Source of the DNA: Alkaliphilus metalliredigens QYMF | GTDB taxonomy: Bacteria; Bacillota; Clostridia; Peptostreptococcales; Natronincolaceae | Direction: 5' to 3' | Assembly (NCBI RefSeq): GCF_000016985.1 | Contig: NC_009633.1 | Location: forward strand, 3,143,539 to 3,207,538 | Length of the DNA: 64,000 nt | The notes under the pieces: model-generated | Told to the model about the DNA's origin: nothing | The model's input: the letters and a program-made list of their open reading frames with translations, nothing else | The model's database searches: none | Shown here: positions 27,842 through 36,749 of the stretch, piece by piece | Layout: each line of letters begins with the position of its first letter | Position numbering within the stretch: position 1 is the stretch's first letter | Translations under genes and position numbers: made by a program

Positions 27842-29086
27842 TTACTGATTTCTATTCTTTCTTTTTTTCAGTAATACCATTGCAACTGGTCCACCAATTA
27901 GACTTATGAAGAGTAAGGGGGGCAGTAACCCCATTAGTCCCACAAGGGTTACTTCAATAAAGCGTATTAATTGGTTTGTTGATCTCACTAATCGATTACT
28001 CATTTGAGACCAAAGTCCTTCATCTATGGATTGAATGTTTATTCTTTGGGAGTCAATCTCTGTGAGTGTCAAATCAATGGTTGCGAAATTAACACGTTGG
28101 TCATAGCTTTTTAACTGACTCCTCAACTGATTAATTTGCAGTCTTATTCTTGCTAACTCATTTTCAATCCTCATTAAATCCTCTATTTTCTCAGCCTTCT
28201 CAAAGAGTTTTCTTAATTGTGTCTCTTGAACCTGTAGGTTCTCTGCTTCTGCTTCAACATTTCTGTATCTATCCGTAATGTCCTCTTCATTGAATCCCTG
28301 TTCTTTGACCGCTCCCATGGTCTTTAATTCTTCGAAAACTGAGTCAAAGGTTACACTAGGAATTCTAAGTGTCATGTAGGTCTGCTGTTTCATATCTTCG
28401 TCCCTAGGTCCAGTTGAATAATAATGGGTGTTGGTATTCTCTACATATCCCTGGGTTGCCCTCACCTTTGCTAAAACCATTTCATAAACAACTTCCATCT
28501 TTTCTACTTCGATGGTTAGGTGTCCTCGTTGAATCCGCATTCGTTGCCCTATTTGTTGGTCAGTTGCATCAGAGACCTCATCTCTCATGACTTCCTCCTG
28601 GGCAGATTCAGTAGCAATTCCGTCACTAGGGGCTATCGCATTCTCCTGACCAGAGGTTAAGTTTATATCATTACCCGAACTACGATTATCCATGGCCCCA
28701 TACGCCATATCTTCTGAGGAGCGAGTGCTCTTTTGTTGAAAGGAAAGGGGATTTTGATTGAGTGCAGTGATTGAGACTACCGCAACTGCCAATGCTGCCG
28801 CTAAGCCCATTATGATTTTCTGATTCTTAGTCCTTAACTTTAACTGTCGACTAACCTTTGGCACTTTTTCTTCCTTTAATCTGTCCCTAAAGGTTTCAGT
28901 AAAATTTTCTGGTAAATCGATTTCTTCAATCTCGTTAATGCTTTCTACTACTATCTTTAAGTTCTCAAAAACAACATTACATTGACTACAATTCTCTAAA
29001 TGCAGTTCAAAGTTGCTTTTTTCTTCAGTTGTTAATGTCTCATCAATATAGCCAGATGCATATAAGTGAAAGTCTTTACAGTTCAT
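27842..29086 (-). CDS. Membrane anti-sigma factor with zinc-finger and DUF4349 domains
   Basis: About 414 residues. The N-terminal zinc-binding anti-sigma segment has LHLENCSQC preceded by CKDFHLYASGYID. A membrane helix (IIMGLAAALAVAVVSITAL) follows at about 95. The outer part is a DUF4349-like domain with RGHLTIEVEKMEVVYEMVLA and a long coiled coil, and there is a second membrane helix at the end with a basic tail (LLKKRKNRNQ). It should bind and hold the ECF sigma factor encoded just upstream. The ATG at 29086, after AAGGAGGGG, overlaps the sigma gene by 11 bp, a sign of coupled translation. Confidence 0.88.
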   Translation of the reverse strand: MNCKDFHLYASGYIDETLTTEEKSNFELHLENCSQCNVVFENLKIVVESINEIEEIDLPENFTETFRDRLKEEKVPKVSRQLKLRTKNQKIIMGLAAALAVAVVSITALNQNPLSFQQKSTRSSEDMAYGAMDNRSSGNDINLTSGQENAIAPSDGIATESAQEEVMRDEVSDATDQQIGQRMRIQRGHLTIEVEKMEVVYEMVLAKVRATQGYVENTNTHYYSTGPRDEDMKQQTYMTLRIPSVTFDSVFEELKTMGAVKEQGFNEEDITDRYRNVEAEAENLQVQETQLRKLFEKAEKIEDLMRIENELARIRLQINQLRSQLKSYDQRVNFATIDLTLTEIDSQRINIQSIDEGLWSQMSNRLVRSTNQLIRFIEVTLVGLMGLLPPLLFISLIGGPVAMVLLKKRKNRNQ

Positions 29087-29672
29087 GGTACCCCTCCTTT
29101 CCACGTATTTTTTCAGTAATGAGATTTTTTAGGTTACTCCGTGCTCGATTAATTCTTGATTTAATGGTTCCTTCAGCACAATCTAAAATTTCTGCAATCT
29201 CTCGGTAAGAAAAGCCCTCTATATCTCTTAAAATAATAACCTTTCTTTGTTCATAATTTAATAAATTAATCGCGTCATGTATGAGTCGTTGTACTTCTTT
29301 TTTCTCTAGCAACTCCTCAGGACCATTTTCATCATCATATACTTCTCTCTTGTATTGTCCCTCTTCTCCTTCATATTCCCGATCTAAGTAAACGACTTTG
29401 GTTTTTCTGTTTTTCCGAATGAAATCAACGCATGTATTGGTGACTATGGTGTAAAGCCATGTTGAAAAGCTACTCTTCTCCTGGAATCGATTGATGGCCC
29501 TATAGGCCTTCAGTAGCGCCTCCTGGGTGACATCATTGGCATCCTCTAAGTTCCCCAGCATACGATATGCAATGTTAAATGCCTTTTTTTGATGTTGCAA
29601 AATCAGCTTTTCAAAGCTTTCAGAATCTCCGTCCTTACTCTTTTCTATTAAAGTTGCCTCCTGTTGATTCAA
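29076..29672 (-). CDS. ECF RNA polymerase sigma factor (SigW-like)
   Basis: About 198 residues. Region 2 is present (AYRMLGNLEDANDVTQEALL, then FSTWLYTIVTNTCVDFIRKN), as is region 4 with its HTH (VIILRDIEGFSYREIAEILD, CAEGTIKSRINRARSNLK). It is likely an envelope-stress sigma factor held by the downstream membrane anti-sigma factor. The TTG at 29672, eight bases after AAGGGAG, gives the family N-terminus NQQEATLIEKSKDGD and is preferred over the GTG at 29696. Confidence 0.92.
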   Translation of the reverse strand: MNQQEATLIEKSKDGDSESFEKLILQHQKKAFNIAYRMLGNLEDANDVTQEALLKAYRAINRFQEKSSFSTWLYTIVTNTCVDFIRKNRKTKVVYLDREYEGEEGQYKREVYDDENGPEELLEKKEVQRLIHDAINLLNYEQRKVIILRDIEGFSYREIAEILDCAEGTIKSRINRARSNLKNLITEKIRGKEGYHEL

Positions 29673-29803
29673 AGTTTTCACTCCCTTCTCCCACACTCTC
29701 CTAATTAATTAGACGAAAAAATATCATTTCAGTTCCATTTTAGTTCCATTTCAATCTATTTTTTTCTCTTACTTTCATATTAGCACATCTACTTACTATA
29801 CCC

Positions 29804-29834
29804 GAAAAAAATCAGTGAGCATCCACTGATTTCT
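29804..29834 (-). terminator. Terminator of the DUF457-type gene
   Basis: On the minus strand AAATCAGTG pairs with CACTGATTT, followed by a T-run. The stem overlaps the last codons of the gene. Confidence 0.8.
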
Positions 29835-30777
29835 TTGAATAAATCTCTATTGTGTTTTCTAGCTTAAAGGGATGAAAAATACTTCTCATGAGTTCATGAT
29901 GCTCATCGTAGTAAAAGCTAACATGATGTTTAAACTCTTCTTTTACACGATATCTTAAATCCACCATTCTAACGATCACATCTCTGCTTTCCTCAATCAA
30001 GTCTATATGAAAGAAAGGCGTAAACCCTTTGAAGTAATCTGCTAATTCATCCTCAAGAGCCTTATTAATAATTGCATTTTGAATTTTTCTAAGTTTTTTA
30101 GGCGTATCGATTTTACCTGTTGATGGATTGACATCCCCTACAATATGATGGGAGCTGGTGTTGATAATATAATGCCATTTTAGTGGGTGCCATTCTCCTG
30201 GCATAACATCAACGCTTTTGATCCTATATCCTGCTTCATAATGCTGAGAGATGATTTGTTTGGCTTGTTTTCGATCCCAGCTCTTATAAAGAAGGTAGAC
30301 CAACATAATACTTCCTAAGCCTCCATATTCTCCTATGCTCCTTGGTCTGAACATGATAATGTAGAAATTTAATATCGTCAGCACTGGATCATAAATCATC
30401 AATAGATTTAGAGAGTATTTTTTCCGTGTGAGGGGATAAAGTATCGAAGCCCCATAAGAATTGAAAATATCCAACACAATATGGGATAAGGAGCCCAGTA
30501 AGGTCCAAAAAAATACTTGATAGAAATAGAATTCACTAAAAAATAGTGAAAGTCCTGCAGTAATTACCAAGGTGGAAAATAATATTCCGGGAATCGAGTG
30601 ACTTTCCACACGATGATGCTTTAAATAAACATAATCGCCTTTAATCCTTGTCATAATATCAAAATCTGGTGCGATTGCCCCAATGACTGCTCCTAGACAT
30701 GCTGGATTGCTCAAACTAGGACTATACTTCAAGCTAAATGCAGCCAACCCCATTAACCCATGTGATAGTGGGTCCAT
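29812..30777 (-). CDS. Membrane-bound metal-dependent hydrolase (YdjM/DUF457 type)
   Basis: 321 residues beginning MDPLSHGLMGLAAFSL, the hallmark N-terminus of the DUF457/YdjM family. IAPDFDIMTRIKG, YLKHHRVESHSIP and the SLSHIVLDIFNSYG segment carry conserved His and Asp residues. About four membrane helices lie in the first half, with a soluble C-terminal half. Family members affect membrane integrity or the SOS response, but the reaction is not established. Single gene with its own terminator. Confidence 0.85.
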   Translation of the reverse strand: MDPLSHGLMGLAAFSLKYSPSLSNPACLGAVIGAIAPDFDIMTRIKGDYVYLKHHRVESHSIPGILFSTLVITAGLSLFFSEFYFYQVFFWTLLGSLSHIVLDIFNSYGASILYPLTRKKYSLNLLMIYDPVLTILNFYIIMFRPRSIGEYGGLGSIMLVYLLYKSWDRKQAKQIISQHYEAGYRIKSVDVMPGEWHPLKWHYIINTSSHHIVGDVNPSTGKIDTPKKLRKIQNAIINKALEDELADYFKGFTPFFHIDLIEESRDVIVRMVDLRYRVKEEFKHHVSFYYDEHHELMRSIFHPFKLENTIEIYSKKSVDAH

Positions 30778-30872
30778 CTACTTCACCCCTTCAATTTTCC
30801 AAGATACAACGCATTCATTATATCAAATTTATACGTAAGAAAGGACTTGTATATTTTTCAAACTCTTTTAGG

Positions 30873-30901
30873 TTGACTTTCATTTTCAAATATGATATTA
30901 T
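30873..30901 (+). promoter_or_regulatory. Promoter of tRNA-Leu(CAA)
   Basis: TTGACT, a 17-nt spacer and TATTAT, ending 25 bases before the tRNA. Confidence 0.75.
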
Positions 30902-30925
30902 AACTCTCGTAGCCTAAATATTCCT

Positions 30926-31012
30926 GCCGCGGTGGCGGAACTGGCAGACGCAGCAGACTCAAAATCTGCCGATGGTAACATCGTGGGGGTTCGATTCCCT
31001 TCCGCGGCACCA
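30926..31012 (+). tRNA. tRNA-Leu (anticodon CAA), island integration site
   Basis: An 87-nt class II tRNA including CCA. The acceptor GCCGCGG pairs with CCGCGGC. The stem GCAGA/TCTGC encloses CTCAAAA, giving anticodon CAA. The T-arm is GGTTCGATTCC. Its 3' end is duplicated at 37649, marking it as the attachment site of a genomic island. Confidence 0.96.
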
Positions 31013-31030
31013 AATGTACGTACACAAAGA
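30999..31030 (+). repeat. Direct repeat, left attachment site (attL)
   Basis: A 32-bp repeat covering the last bases of tRNA-Leu(CAA) and 18 bp beyond. It is identical to 37649-37680 at 30 of 32 positions, differing at 31015 and 31021 (T here, C there). Location and size fit a site-specific recombination crossover at a tRNA 3' end. Confidence 0.85.
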
Positions 31031-31045
31031 GTGCTTATCGACAAA

Positions 31046-31076
31046 AAATAGACCATTGAATGGTCTATTTTTTTTG
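31046..31076 (+). terminator. Terminator after tRNA-Leu(CAA)
   Basis: AAATAGACCATTGAATGGTCTATTT is followed by a run of T. It lies just inside the island, so the incoming element brought or replaced the tRNA terminator. The rest of 31077-31340 has no gene; a perfect GGGTGGCA/TGCCACCC hairpin is at 31253-31269. Confidence 0.85.
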
Positions 31077-31340
31077 TATATAGCTATTTCAAAATAATAC
31101 ATTTATTTCATCGGTTTATTTTATCATCCATATGTATATCATATTATATTATTCAATACTCTTAAAACATTAAAATATGGGGAACTAAAGATTGTATAAT
31201 AGCTTTCTATTCTTTTCTATAGTTTCCTATAACTTTTGGATGGGTGGTAAGCGGGTGGCAGTGCCACCCATTTATTTTAGTTCATGTAACATAATAATTC
31301 TATTTGCCTTATTGGCGTTATTAAATTATTTAGAAATCAA

Positions 31341-32656
31341 TTATCTCTCTAAAATTTGTCTACTCAGTCGATGTATTGAGCCAATTCTCTTTTCAAACAT
31401 TAAGTCCCAGATATCTAAGCATTGTTGAGTAATATTATCATCCTCATAATTTAAACTCTCATCATATAAAGCTGAAATTAATTTTGAAATTTCATCATCT
31501 ATACCCATATAATGATGATCTTCATCATCTAAAGGCCTCTGTAAAATATTATTGCTCATCTGAATAATAACATCACTAAAATCTATTACCGACATTGCAT
31601 TTTCTTCTAAATAACTAATAAATGCATGTATAATTCTTTTACTCAATTTGGACTGCACCATTTCCAGAAGAAATTCTATATCTCTATCCAAATCAATACG
31701 ATTATCATAAAACAATCTTACAAATGGAAACTCTAAATCTTGATCGCTTGAAAAAAAGCATCTTAGTAAACTTTTTACTTTTTTTGAATACTGATCTTTA
31801 CTAAAGTATAAAATGGCCATTTCTATTATTGATTTAGCTTGATCTTCATCCATATTCTTAACATCTTCAACTTCTTGAGAAAACTCATCATATAGGATGT
31901 ACATTTTTGATAAGCAATGTGCACCTATAGTTATCAATTCCTCATCATCTGAGTAATAACATCTCCTAATTACATCTAACACATCCTGTTTATAGTTGGA
32001 GTATAAGAGAAATAGAAATTGTTTTGACTCTGGATGCCCAGAAATTCTATAATCTTCTTTCAATAGGCAAATGACTTTTGGGGATGCCCAGTCCCTATCG
32101 ATATTATATATTGGACACAAACATTCAATAGTCGCCATTTTAACTGCTGGATTAATGTCATTTATAAGATTGTCTACGACATCTTTAAATTGTACATATA
32201 ATTCAGACCTGTCCCATAATAAAGCAGCAATTGCTGATGCAGCCTTTCCTCTAACACAATTTAATGAATTGCTAGACAGCATATCAAATGTTTTCATTTC
32301 TTTATCCACGGAAGACGAAACATCAACCTTTCCCTCTTCTGGATCTTTATGATTGAGCGCTATATCTTTCAAAACACTCATAATAGCTTCAGACCACTTA
32401 TCGTCTTTTCTTTTCTCAATAATATCGCATATATATCTAGCTCTATATGACTTATTATCACCTGGATATTTTAACAATATTATCTCTATCAATTCAAATG
32501 GAACTTCAGGAAGCTTTTCGCTGTATGCTAATCCACTAAACAGAGAATCAATGTATACTTCATTAATTTCATCTCCTATATCCAGGACTAATAGAATAAA
32601 TTTCTCAGGCTCTTTTGAAACTGCTGAATTAAAGTTTCGTGAAAATTCCTCTATAG
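31341..32656 (-). pseudogene. C-terminal part of a broken STAND/NLR-like defence protein
   Basis: An open frame of about 440 residues, cut at its 5' end by the insertion element; the first 17 or so residues of the longest frame are IS sequence. It is rich in alpha-helical repeat units of HEAT/armadillo appearance (for example CVRGKAASAIAALLWD, AVKMATIECLCPIY, ELITIGAHCLSKMY). Such arrays form the sensor part of bacterial STAND ATPases. The matching N-terminal part lies on the far side of the IS in the same orientation. The central NTPase is missing, so the gene is dead. Assignment rests on the combination of the two halves. Confidence 0.65.
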
Positions 32657-34317
32657 CCTGTATTCCCGCGTGAATTATAACGTGGAATGGGGGCAAACTC
32701 AATGGGTCTAGTATATGTACCAAACAAAACGAATGGCACTACTTATGTGTATGATTCAACCAACTATTGGGATAAAGAAAAAAAGCAGTCTCGTAGTAAG
32801 CGTGTGTGTGTTGGCAAATTGGATGAGAACGGTAATTTTATTCCTTCAAAGAGATTGATGAATCCTGTCGTACCTCAACAAGCAAAACAAGGGCCAGTAC
32901 CTTCAACAACGGTTAAACATAGCTACTATGGAGCCACCTATCTATTCGATGCTATTGGTGAATCCCTTGGCATTACAGCCGATTTGAAACGCTGCTTCCC
33001 GGAGATCTATAAGCAAATTTTGTCCATAGCCTATTTTTTGATATTAGAAGACCGCAATTCTCTGAGCCGTTTCCCCAAGTGGGATAAAACACATCGCCAT
33101 CCTTTTGGTAATTGTATCCCTTCGCAAAGAAGCAGCGACATTTTTCATTCCATTACTGAAGAAGCTAAAGAACGCTTTTTTCATTTGCAGGGCAAGCGGC
33201 GCATGGAGAACGAATACTGGGCTTACGATACAACAAGTATTTCATCCTACTCAGAATCGCTTAAGCAGGTCAAATATGGTGTTAACAAAGAGCATGACCC
33301 ACTGCGGCAGATTAACCTGGCTTTGTTATTTGGTCAAGAATCCGGATTGCCGTTCTATTACCGAAAACTTGCAGGTAACATTAGCGATGTCAAGACCGTT
33401 AAGAATCTACTTGCTGATATCGACCTTCTAGGTTTAGGCAAGGTAAAACTCGTTATGGACAGAGGCTTCTATAGCGAGAAGAACATCAATGCACTCTATC
33501 AAAATCATGTAAAGTTTTTAATGGCTACAAAAGTATCACTCAAATTTGTGCAGCAAGAGCTGAACAAGGTAAGGGACAACATCCGGACACGTGCCAATTA
33601 CAACGCAACCTATCAACTCTATAGTCATACAACAACGACAGCATGGGATTATTCACAAGAACGACCCTATAAAGGAGATGTTATTAAAGACACGCGGCGG
33701 ATGTACTTACACATCTATTTTAATGGAGAGAAAGCTCTCGAACATGAAAATCGTTTTAATGCCATGCTTGATATATTGGAGTCGGAACTCATATCTGGCA
33801 AGCGAAACTCAGAGCATGAAAAGCAGTATGCCAAATATTTTGAGATAGCGACAACACCGGTACGAGGAACCACAGTAACCGCTAAACAGGACATTATTAG
33901 TAAGGCAGAAAAAGACTATGGTTTTTTTGCTTTGATCAGTAATGAGATTAAAGACCCAATCATAGCGTTGGAAACCTATCGGAACAAAGACTTGGTTGAG
34001 AAAGCCTTCGGTAATCTTAAGGAGAGACTTAACCTGCGCCGTACAGCAGTGTCTTCTGAAAGTTCGCTTGAAGGAAAGCTATTCGTACAATTTGTAGCAC
34101 TTATTTACCTTTCGCACATAAAGAAGAAAATGTCAGAAAAAGAATTGTACCAGAGCTATACCATGCAAGAATTACTGGATGAACTGGATGTCATCGAGGC
34201 ATTCGAAAATCCCGGAAATGCATTGCGTGTTGGTGAGGTTACCAAAAAGCAAGAAGGCCTATATACATCTTAGGGAGTTGCATCAATCACCACGTTATAA
34301 TTTTTTGGGAATTCAGG
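32657..34317 (+). mobile_element. IS1634-type insertion sequence
   Basis: About 1.66 kb with one transposase gene. The imperfect terminal inverted repeats share AATTATAACGTGG (32673-32685 and the complement of 34290-34302) and the outer word CCTG-ATTCCC (32657-32667, complement of 34307-34317). The exact outer ends and the target duplication are uncertain: I see no clear direct repeat flanking it, which fits a deletion next to the element. It lies between the two surviving ends of a defence gene. Confidence 0.8.
32702..34273 (+). CDS. IS1634 family transposase (IS4-like DDE)
   Basis: About 523 residues, full length. The family N-terminus GLVYVPNKTNGTTYVYDS is followed by the DDE residues in YDTTSISSYSE, VMDRGFYSEKNI and the YRNKDLVEKAFGNLKERL segment (the YREK-like box with the catalytic Glu). 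GC content is higher than in the flanking island genes, indicating separate origin. The ATG at 32702 follows GGGGGCA; an ATG at 32687 is also in frame. It appears intact and could be active. Confidence 0.92.
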   Translation: MGLVYVPNKTNGTTYVYDSTNYWDKEKKQSRSKRVCVGKLDENGNFIPSKRLMNPVVPQQAKQGPVPSTTVKHSYYGATYLFDAIGESLGITADLKRCFPEIYKQILSIAYFLILEDRNSLSRFPKWDKTHRHPFGNCIPSQRSSDIFHSITEEAKERFFHLQGKRRMENEYWAYDTTSISSYSESLKQVKYGVNKEHDPLRQINLALLFGQESGLPFYYRKLAGNISDVKTVKNLLADIDLLGLGKVKLVMDRGFYSEKNINALYQNHVKFLMATKVSLKFVQQELNKVRDNIRTRANYNATYQLYSHTTTTAWDYSQERPYKGDVIKDTRRMYLHIYFNGEKALEHENRFNAMLDILESELISGKRNSEHEKQYAKYFEIATTPVRGTTVTAKQDIISKAEKDYGFFALISNEIKDPIIALETYRNKDLVEKAFGNLKERLNLRRTAVSSESSLEGKLFVQFVALIYLSHIKKKMSEKELYQSYTMQELLDELDVIEAFENPGNALRVGEVTKKQEGLYTS

Positions 34318-34932
34318 TTGTATATTTCTCTTTTGTTGCCAATAAGAAGAAAATGAATTTTATCAAGTATCTGTTCTTTTTGTTCTTTAGAGTCCGGAAA
34401 TTGATGATAATCTGTTCTCTGTAAAAAATCTATAATCTTAATTAAATCATCAGAGTTTTCATAATCTAGCTCTAGTTCTTCACAATAGCTATAAAAAAAG
34501 TCTCTTAATTCTTTCCCAGAATCTCTTTGAATTTGATATTTTAAAAAATCATCTGGGTTTTCACTCGTATTTTTAGCCATTTTAATTAAGTCTTGTAACA
34601 TGGTACAGGAAATAGGAGAAACTAATGAAAATTTATGATTACAGTTTCTTTCTAGCTGTATTTTGCTCTTCTTAATAATCCCTCTAGATTTTAAAGAAGA
34701 CATATCCCAATATTCTTTACTGGCATTTCTTCCTTTACACTGTTGGGCTTCTCTGTATCCATCTTTCGCATTTATCCAAATGTCTACTCCTTCTTCATCA
34801 TTTCCGATTGGTTCTATAATTACACTATCTATCTATCTCTTCATTAATAACTTTTAATAGTTGATGAATTACCCAGGCATTCTCATATCTATTTCCATAC
34901 TTATCAGCCCTGCCACCCTTTGGATACGGCAC
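34318..34932 (-). pseudogene. N-terminal Mrr-like nuclease part of the broken STAND-like defence gene
   Basis: From a GTG at 34932 (after GGGGGG) the frame reads VPYPKGGRADKYGNRYENAW and stops after 35 codons at a GATA repeat. Removing one GATA unit gives continuous reading into EPIGNDEEGVDIWINAKDG, YREAQQCKGRNASKEYWD and on to IHFLLIGNKREIYN at the IS border. GVDIW...EAQQCK is the D...ExK pattern of Mrr-type nuclease effectors, as found at the N-terminus of AVAST-type STAND proteins. About 200 residues survive. The NTPase expected next (GxxGxGKS) is absent, replaced by the IS. Confidence 0.7.
34826..34837 (-). repeat. (GATA)3 microsatellite at the frameshift in the defence gene
   Basis: Three tandem TATC units on the plus strand (GATA on the coding strand). 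Two units would keep the nuclease frame open; three stop it. Confidence 0.75.
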
Positions 34933-35080
34933 ATATATCCCCCCACATCTACTTGTATTTCTACACTATATCGCTCTCTTCAAGAGTAATTTAGAATTCA
35001 TAGTTAATAAGTGTAATCTCTAATTCATGCATATCTTGCGGACTCTCAATAGCTATTTAAGACATTGTAAATTATTTTGA

Positions 35081-35120
35081 AAAGAAAGATATCAATAATT
35101 AAGCTTGATATCTTTCTTTT
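35081..35120 (-). terminator. Terminator of the toxin-antitoxin-chaperone operon
   Basis: AAAGAAAGATATCAA pairs with TTGATATCTTTCTTT across a short loop, just past the SecB-like gene. Confidence 0.8.
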
Positions 35121-35131
35121 CTATGAGGCCC

Positions 35132-35581
35132 TTATTTTTCATTTTTCTTATCTTTTAGCTCCCGTAGCTTATGAACATTTATCATTGGCAATTTAACAGG
35201 GGGATTTAACCCAGACAAAGAAGATACAGATATTATATAAGATCGACTTAAGTGAGATAATGTAGCAATTCCATTTAACTCTAGCATATCTTCAAAGTGT
35301 TCTAGAGTTAATTTTTTAGGATTACCTATAAAAATACCTTCCATCTTAAGATTAATCTTAAATAATATTGAATTCTTAATTTTAGCTTTCACTATAATTA
35401 TAAATTCAAGTAATCCAACATATCTTTCTTCATCTTCAATAATTTCTAGTATGTTATAATCAATATCATAATTCAGGTCAACTGTATTACTTCTAGTATC
35501 TAACGACTTTGTTTCTATTGAAAAATTAGATACCCTATTCCCAGCTAACTGAAAATCTGCTAGTACCTTTTTAGAATCCAT
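35132..35581 (-). CDS. SecB-like chaperone of a toxin-antitoxin-chaperone system
   Basis: 149 residues, the normal length of SecB. The beta-sheet pattern IIIVKAKIKNSILFKINLKM-EGIF and the C-terminal SYIISVSSLSGLNPPVKLPM followed by INVHKL match SecB, whose standard wording is REyI..lt...gfPPl.L.PiNf..L. SecB is rare in Gram-positive bacteria except as the third gene of TAC modules. The ATG overlaps the antitoxin stop (TAATG), so translation is coupled. Expected role: bind and protect the antitoxin from aggregation and proteolysis. Identification is by eye but well supported by context. Confidence 0.72.
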   Translation of the reverse strand: MDSKKVLADFQLAGNRVSNFSIETKSLDTRSNTVDLNYDIDYNILEIIEDEERYVGLLEFIIIVKAKIKNSILFKINLKMEGIFIGNPKKLTLEHFEDMLELNGIATLSHLSRSYIISVSSLSGLNPPVKLPMINVHKLRELKDKKNEK

Positions 35582-35976
35582 TATGCACCCTCCGCAATTT
35601 GATCAATAATACCTTCATCGCTCATTTCTTCATTACCAGATTCTATTTTAGCATTGTCTGTATTCCATACTTGAGCTTCCACTCTTTCCTTCATTAGCAC
35701 TTCAAATGTCCATCCTAACTTTTTTGAAATCTTCCACAATTGTCCAATAGTCGGATTATATTCGCCACTTTCTAATTTAGAAATCATAGCTTGTGATACT
35801 TTTAGCTTCTCAGCTAACTGTTTTTGAGTAATTTCTTGATCTATTCTATAATTAATAATCTTTAACGAGATATCTACCAAGATGTCATCTAATTCAAACT
35901 CTTCTTTAGTTTCTTCATCGGCCATTTCTTCAATTAATGTCCAAGGATTTTCTAACAACTTTCTATTAATATCCAT
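35581..35976 (-). CDS. HigA-like XRE antitoxin of a TAC system
   Basis: About 131 residues. The central Cro/C1-type HTH is ITQKQLAEKLKVSQAMISKL then ESGEYNPTIGQLWKISKKLG. A 45-residue tail after the HTH (FEVLMKERVEAQVWNTDNAK and onward) is longer than in simple HigA proteins and could be the chaperone-addiction region described for TAC antitoxins. The ATG at 35976 after AAAGGAGGAA is preferred to 36021. The gene starts 30 bp after the toxin gene and touches the chaperone gene. It should neutralise the toxin and repress the operon. Confidence 0.85.
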   Translation of the reverse strand: MDINRKLLENPWTLIEEMADEETKEEFELDDILVDISLKIINYRIDQEITQKQLAEKLKVSQAMISKLESGEYNPTIGQLWKISKKLGWTFEVLMKERVEAQVWNTDNAKIESGNEEMSDEGIIDQIAEGA

Positions 35977-36005
35977 TCTTATTCCTCCTTTTAAAAACTT
36001 CGTGT

Positions 36006-36419
36006 CTATCTCTTTAAACATGATATTCTTTCTTCTACTATGCCTATAGCATTATTATAGCTAGTTTTACTATTGTTTTTATTATCCTTTTCCTGAAATG
36101 CATATAATAATACTGCTATGTCACGATTGTTCAACTGTACGAAGGTAAATAGTATTCTTATGTTTTTTTGTCCAATTAACCTCATGGAAAATATATCCTT
36201 TGCATCAGTAAGCTTTTCAAATGTTTTATGTTTAGTACAGTTTTCTCTTAAATCCTCTAGCATCCTAAGACTTCTTCTATATTTTTTAATAAAATCTTTC
36301 TTATATCCACTTTCCTCTATCAACTCTCGTAATTCTTCATTTAATGTATTATAAACATAAATATATTTCGTCTTAAATAATTCAGGATATATAATATTAG
36401 ATATTTTATCTATACTCAT
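36006..36419 (-). CDS. HigB/RelE-type toxin of a TAC system
   Basis: 137 residues of the phage Gp49/HigB branch of the RelE superfamily. NIRILFTFVQLNNRDIAVLL, YAFQEKDNK and the late AIGIVEERISCL are the family signature, and RLIGQKNIRI carries the basic strand. Such toxins cleave mRNA on the ribosome. Toxin before antitoxin is the HigBA order. Starts after AAGGAGAT. It is first in the three-gene operon toxin-antitoxin-chaperone, the same order as the Mycobacterium tuberculosis TAC locus. Confidence 0.85.
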   Translation of the reverse strand: MSIDKISNIIYPELFKTKYIYVYNTLNEELRELIEESGYKKDFIKKYRRSLRMLEDLRENCTKHKTFEKLTDAKDIFSMRLIGQKNIRILFTFVQLNNRDIAVLLYAFQEKDNKNNSKTSYNNAIGIVEERISCLKR

Positions 36420-36704
36420 TATCTAGTATCTCCTTCTTAATGACATTATATAACTTATAGGTAATATATTCAACCTTTTTTCTTGTTTTTATTACTTATA
36501 AGTTATTTACTTATCTGTAAATTTTCTTATGTTTTATTTCTACATGATTTGATAAAAACCTCTTATTATTTTAATTTAAACCAGCATAAATCAAAATAGT
36601 AAGCTTTTCGAGAAATCACTTAAGATCTTGCGATTATAATGAACTTGAGTTCATATTCTACTTTGAAATTAATTTAATCATATTGGCTCGATATTTAAAT
36701 CTTT

Positions 36705-36749
36705 CACCCCCCAACTATTCACTAACACTTAGTGAATAGTTGGGGGGTG
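36705..36749. repeat. Perfect 21-bp inverted repeat
   Basis: Arms 36705-36725 and 36729-36749 are exactly complementary around CAC; the outer part contains six C against six G. No T-run follows on either strand, so it is not a typical terminator. Confidence 0.85.

Noticed and set aside
31192-31428. Possible plus-strand 78-codon gene inside the island
   Set aside because: No ribosome site, overlaps the 3' end of the defence-gene fragment on the other strand, and its composition is AT-driven.
32657-34317. Target-site duplication of the IS1634-type element
   Set aside because: The words just outside the two ends do not match convincingly, so none is reported; a deletion beside the element would explain this.
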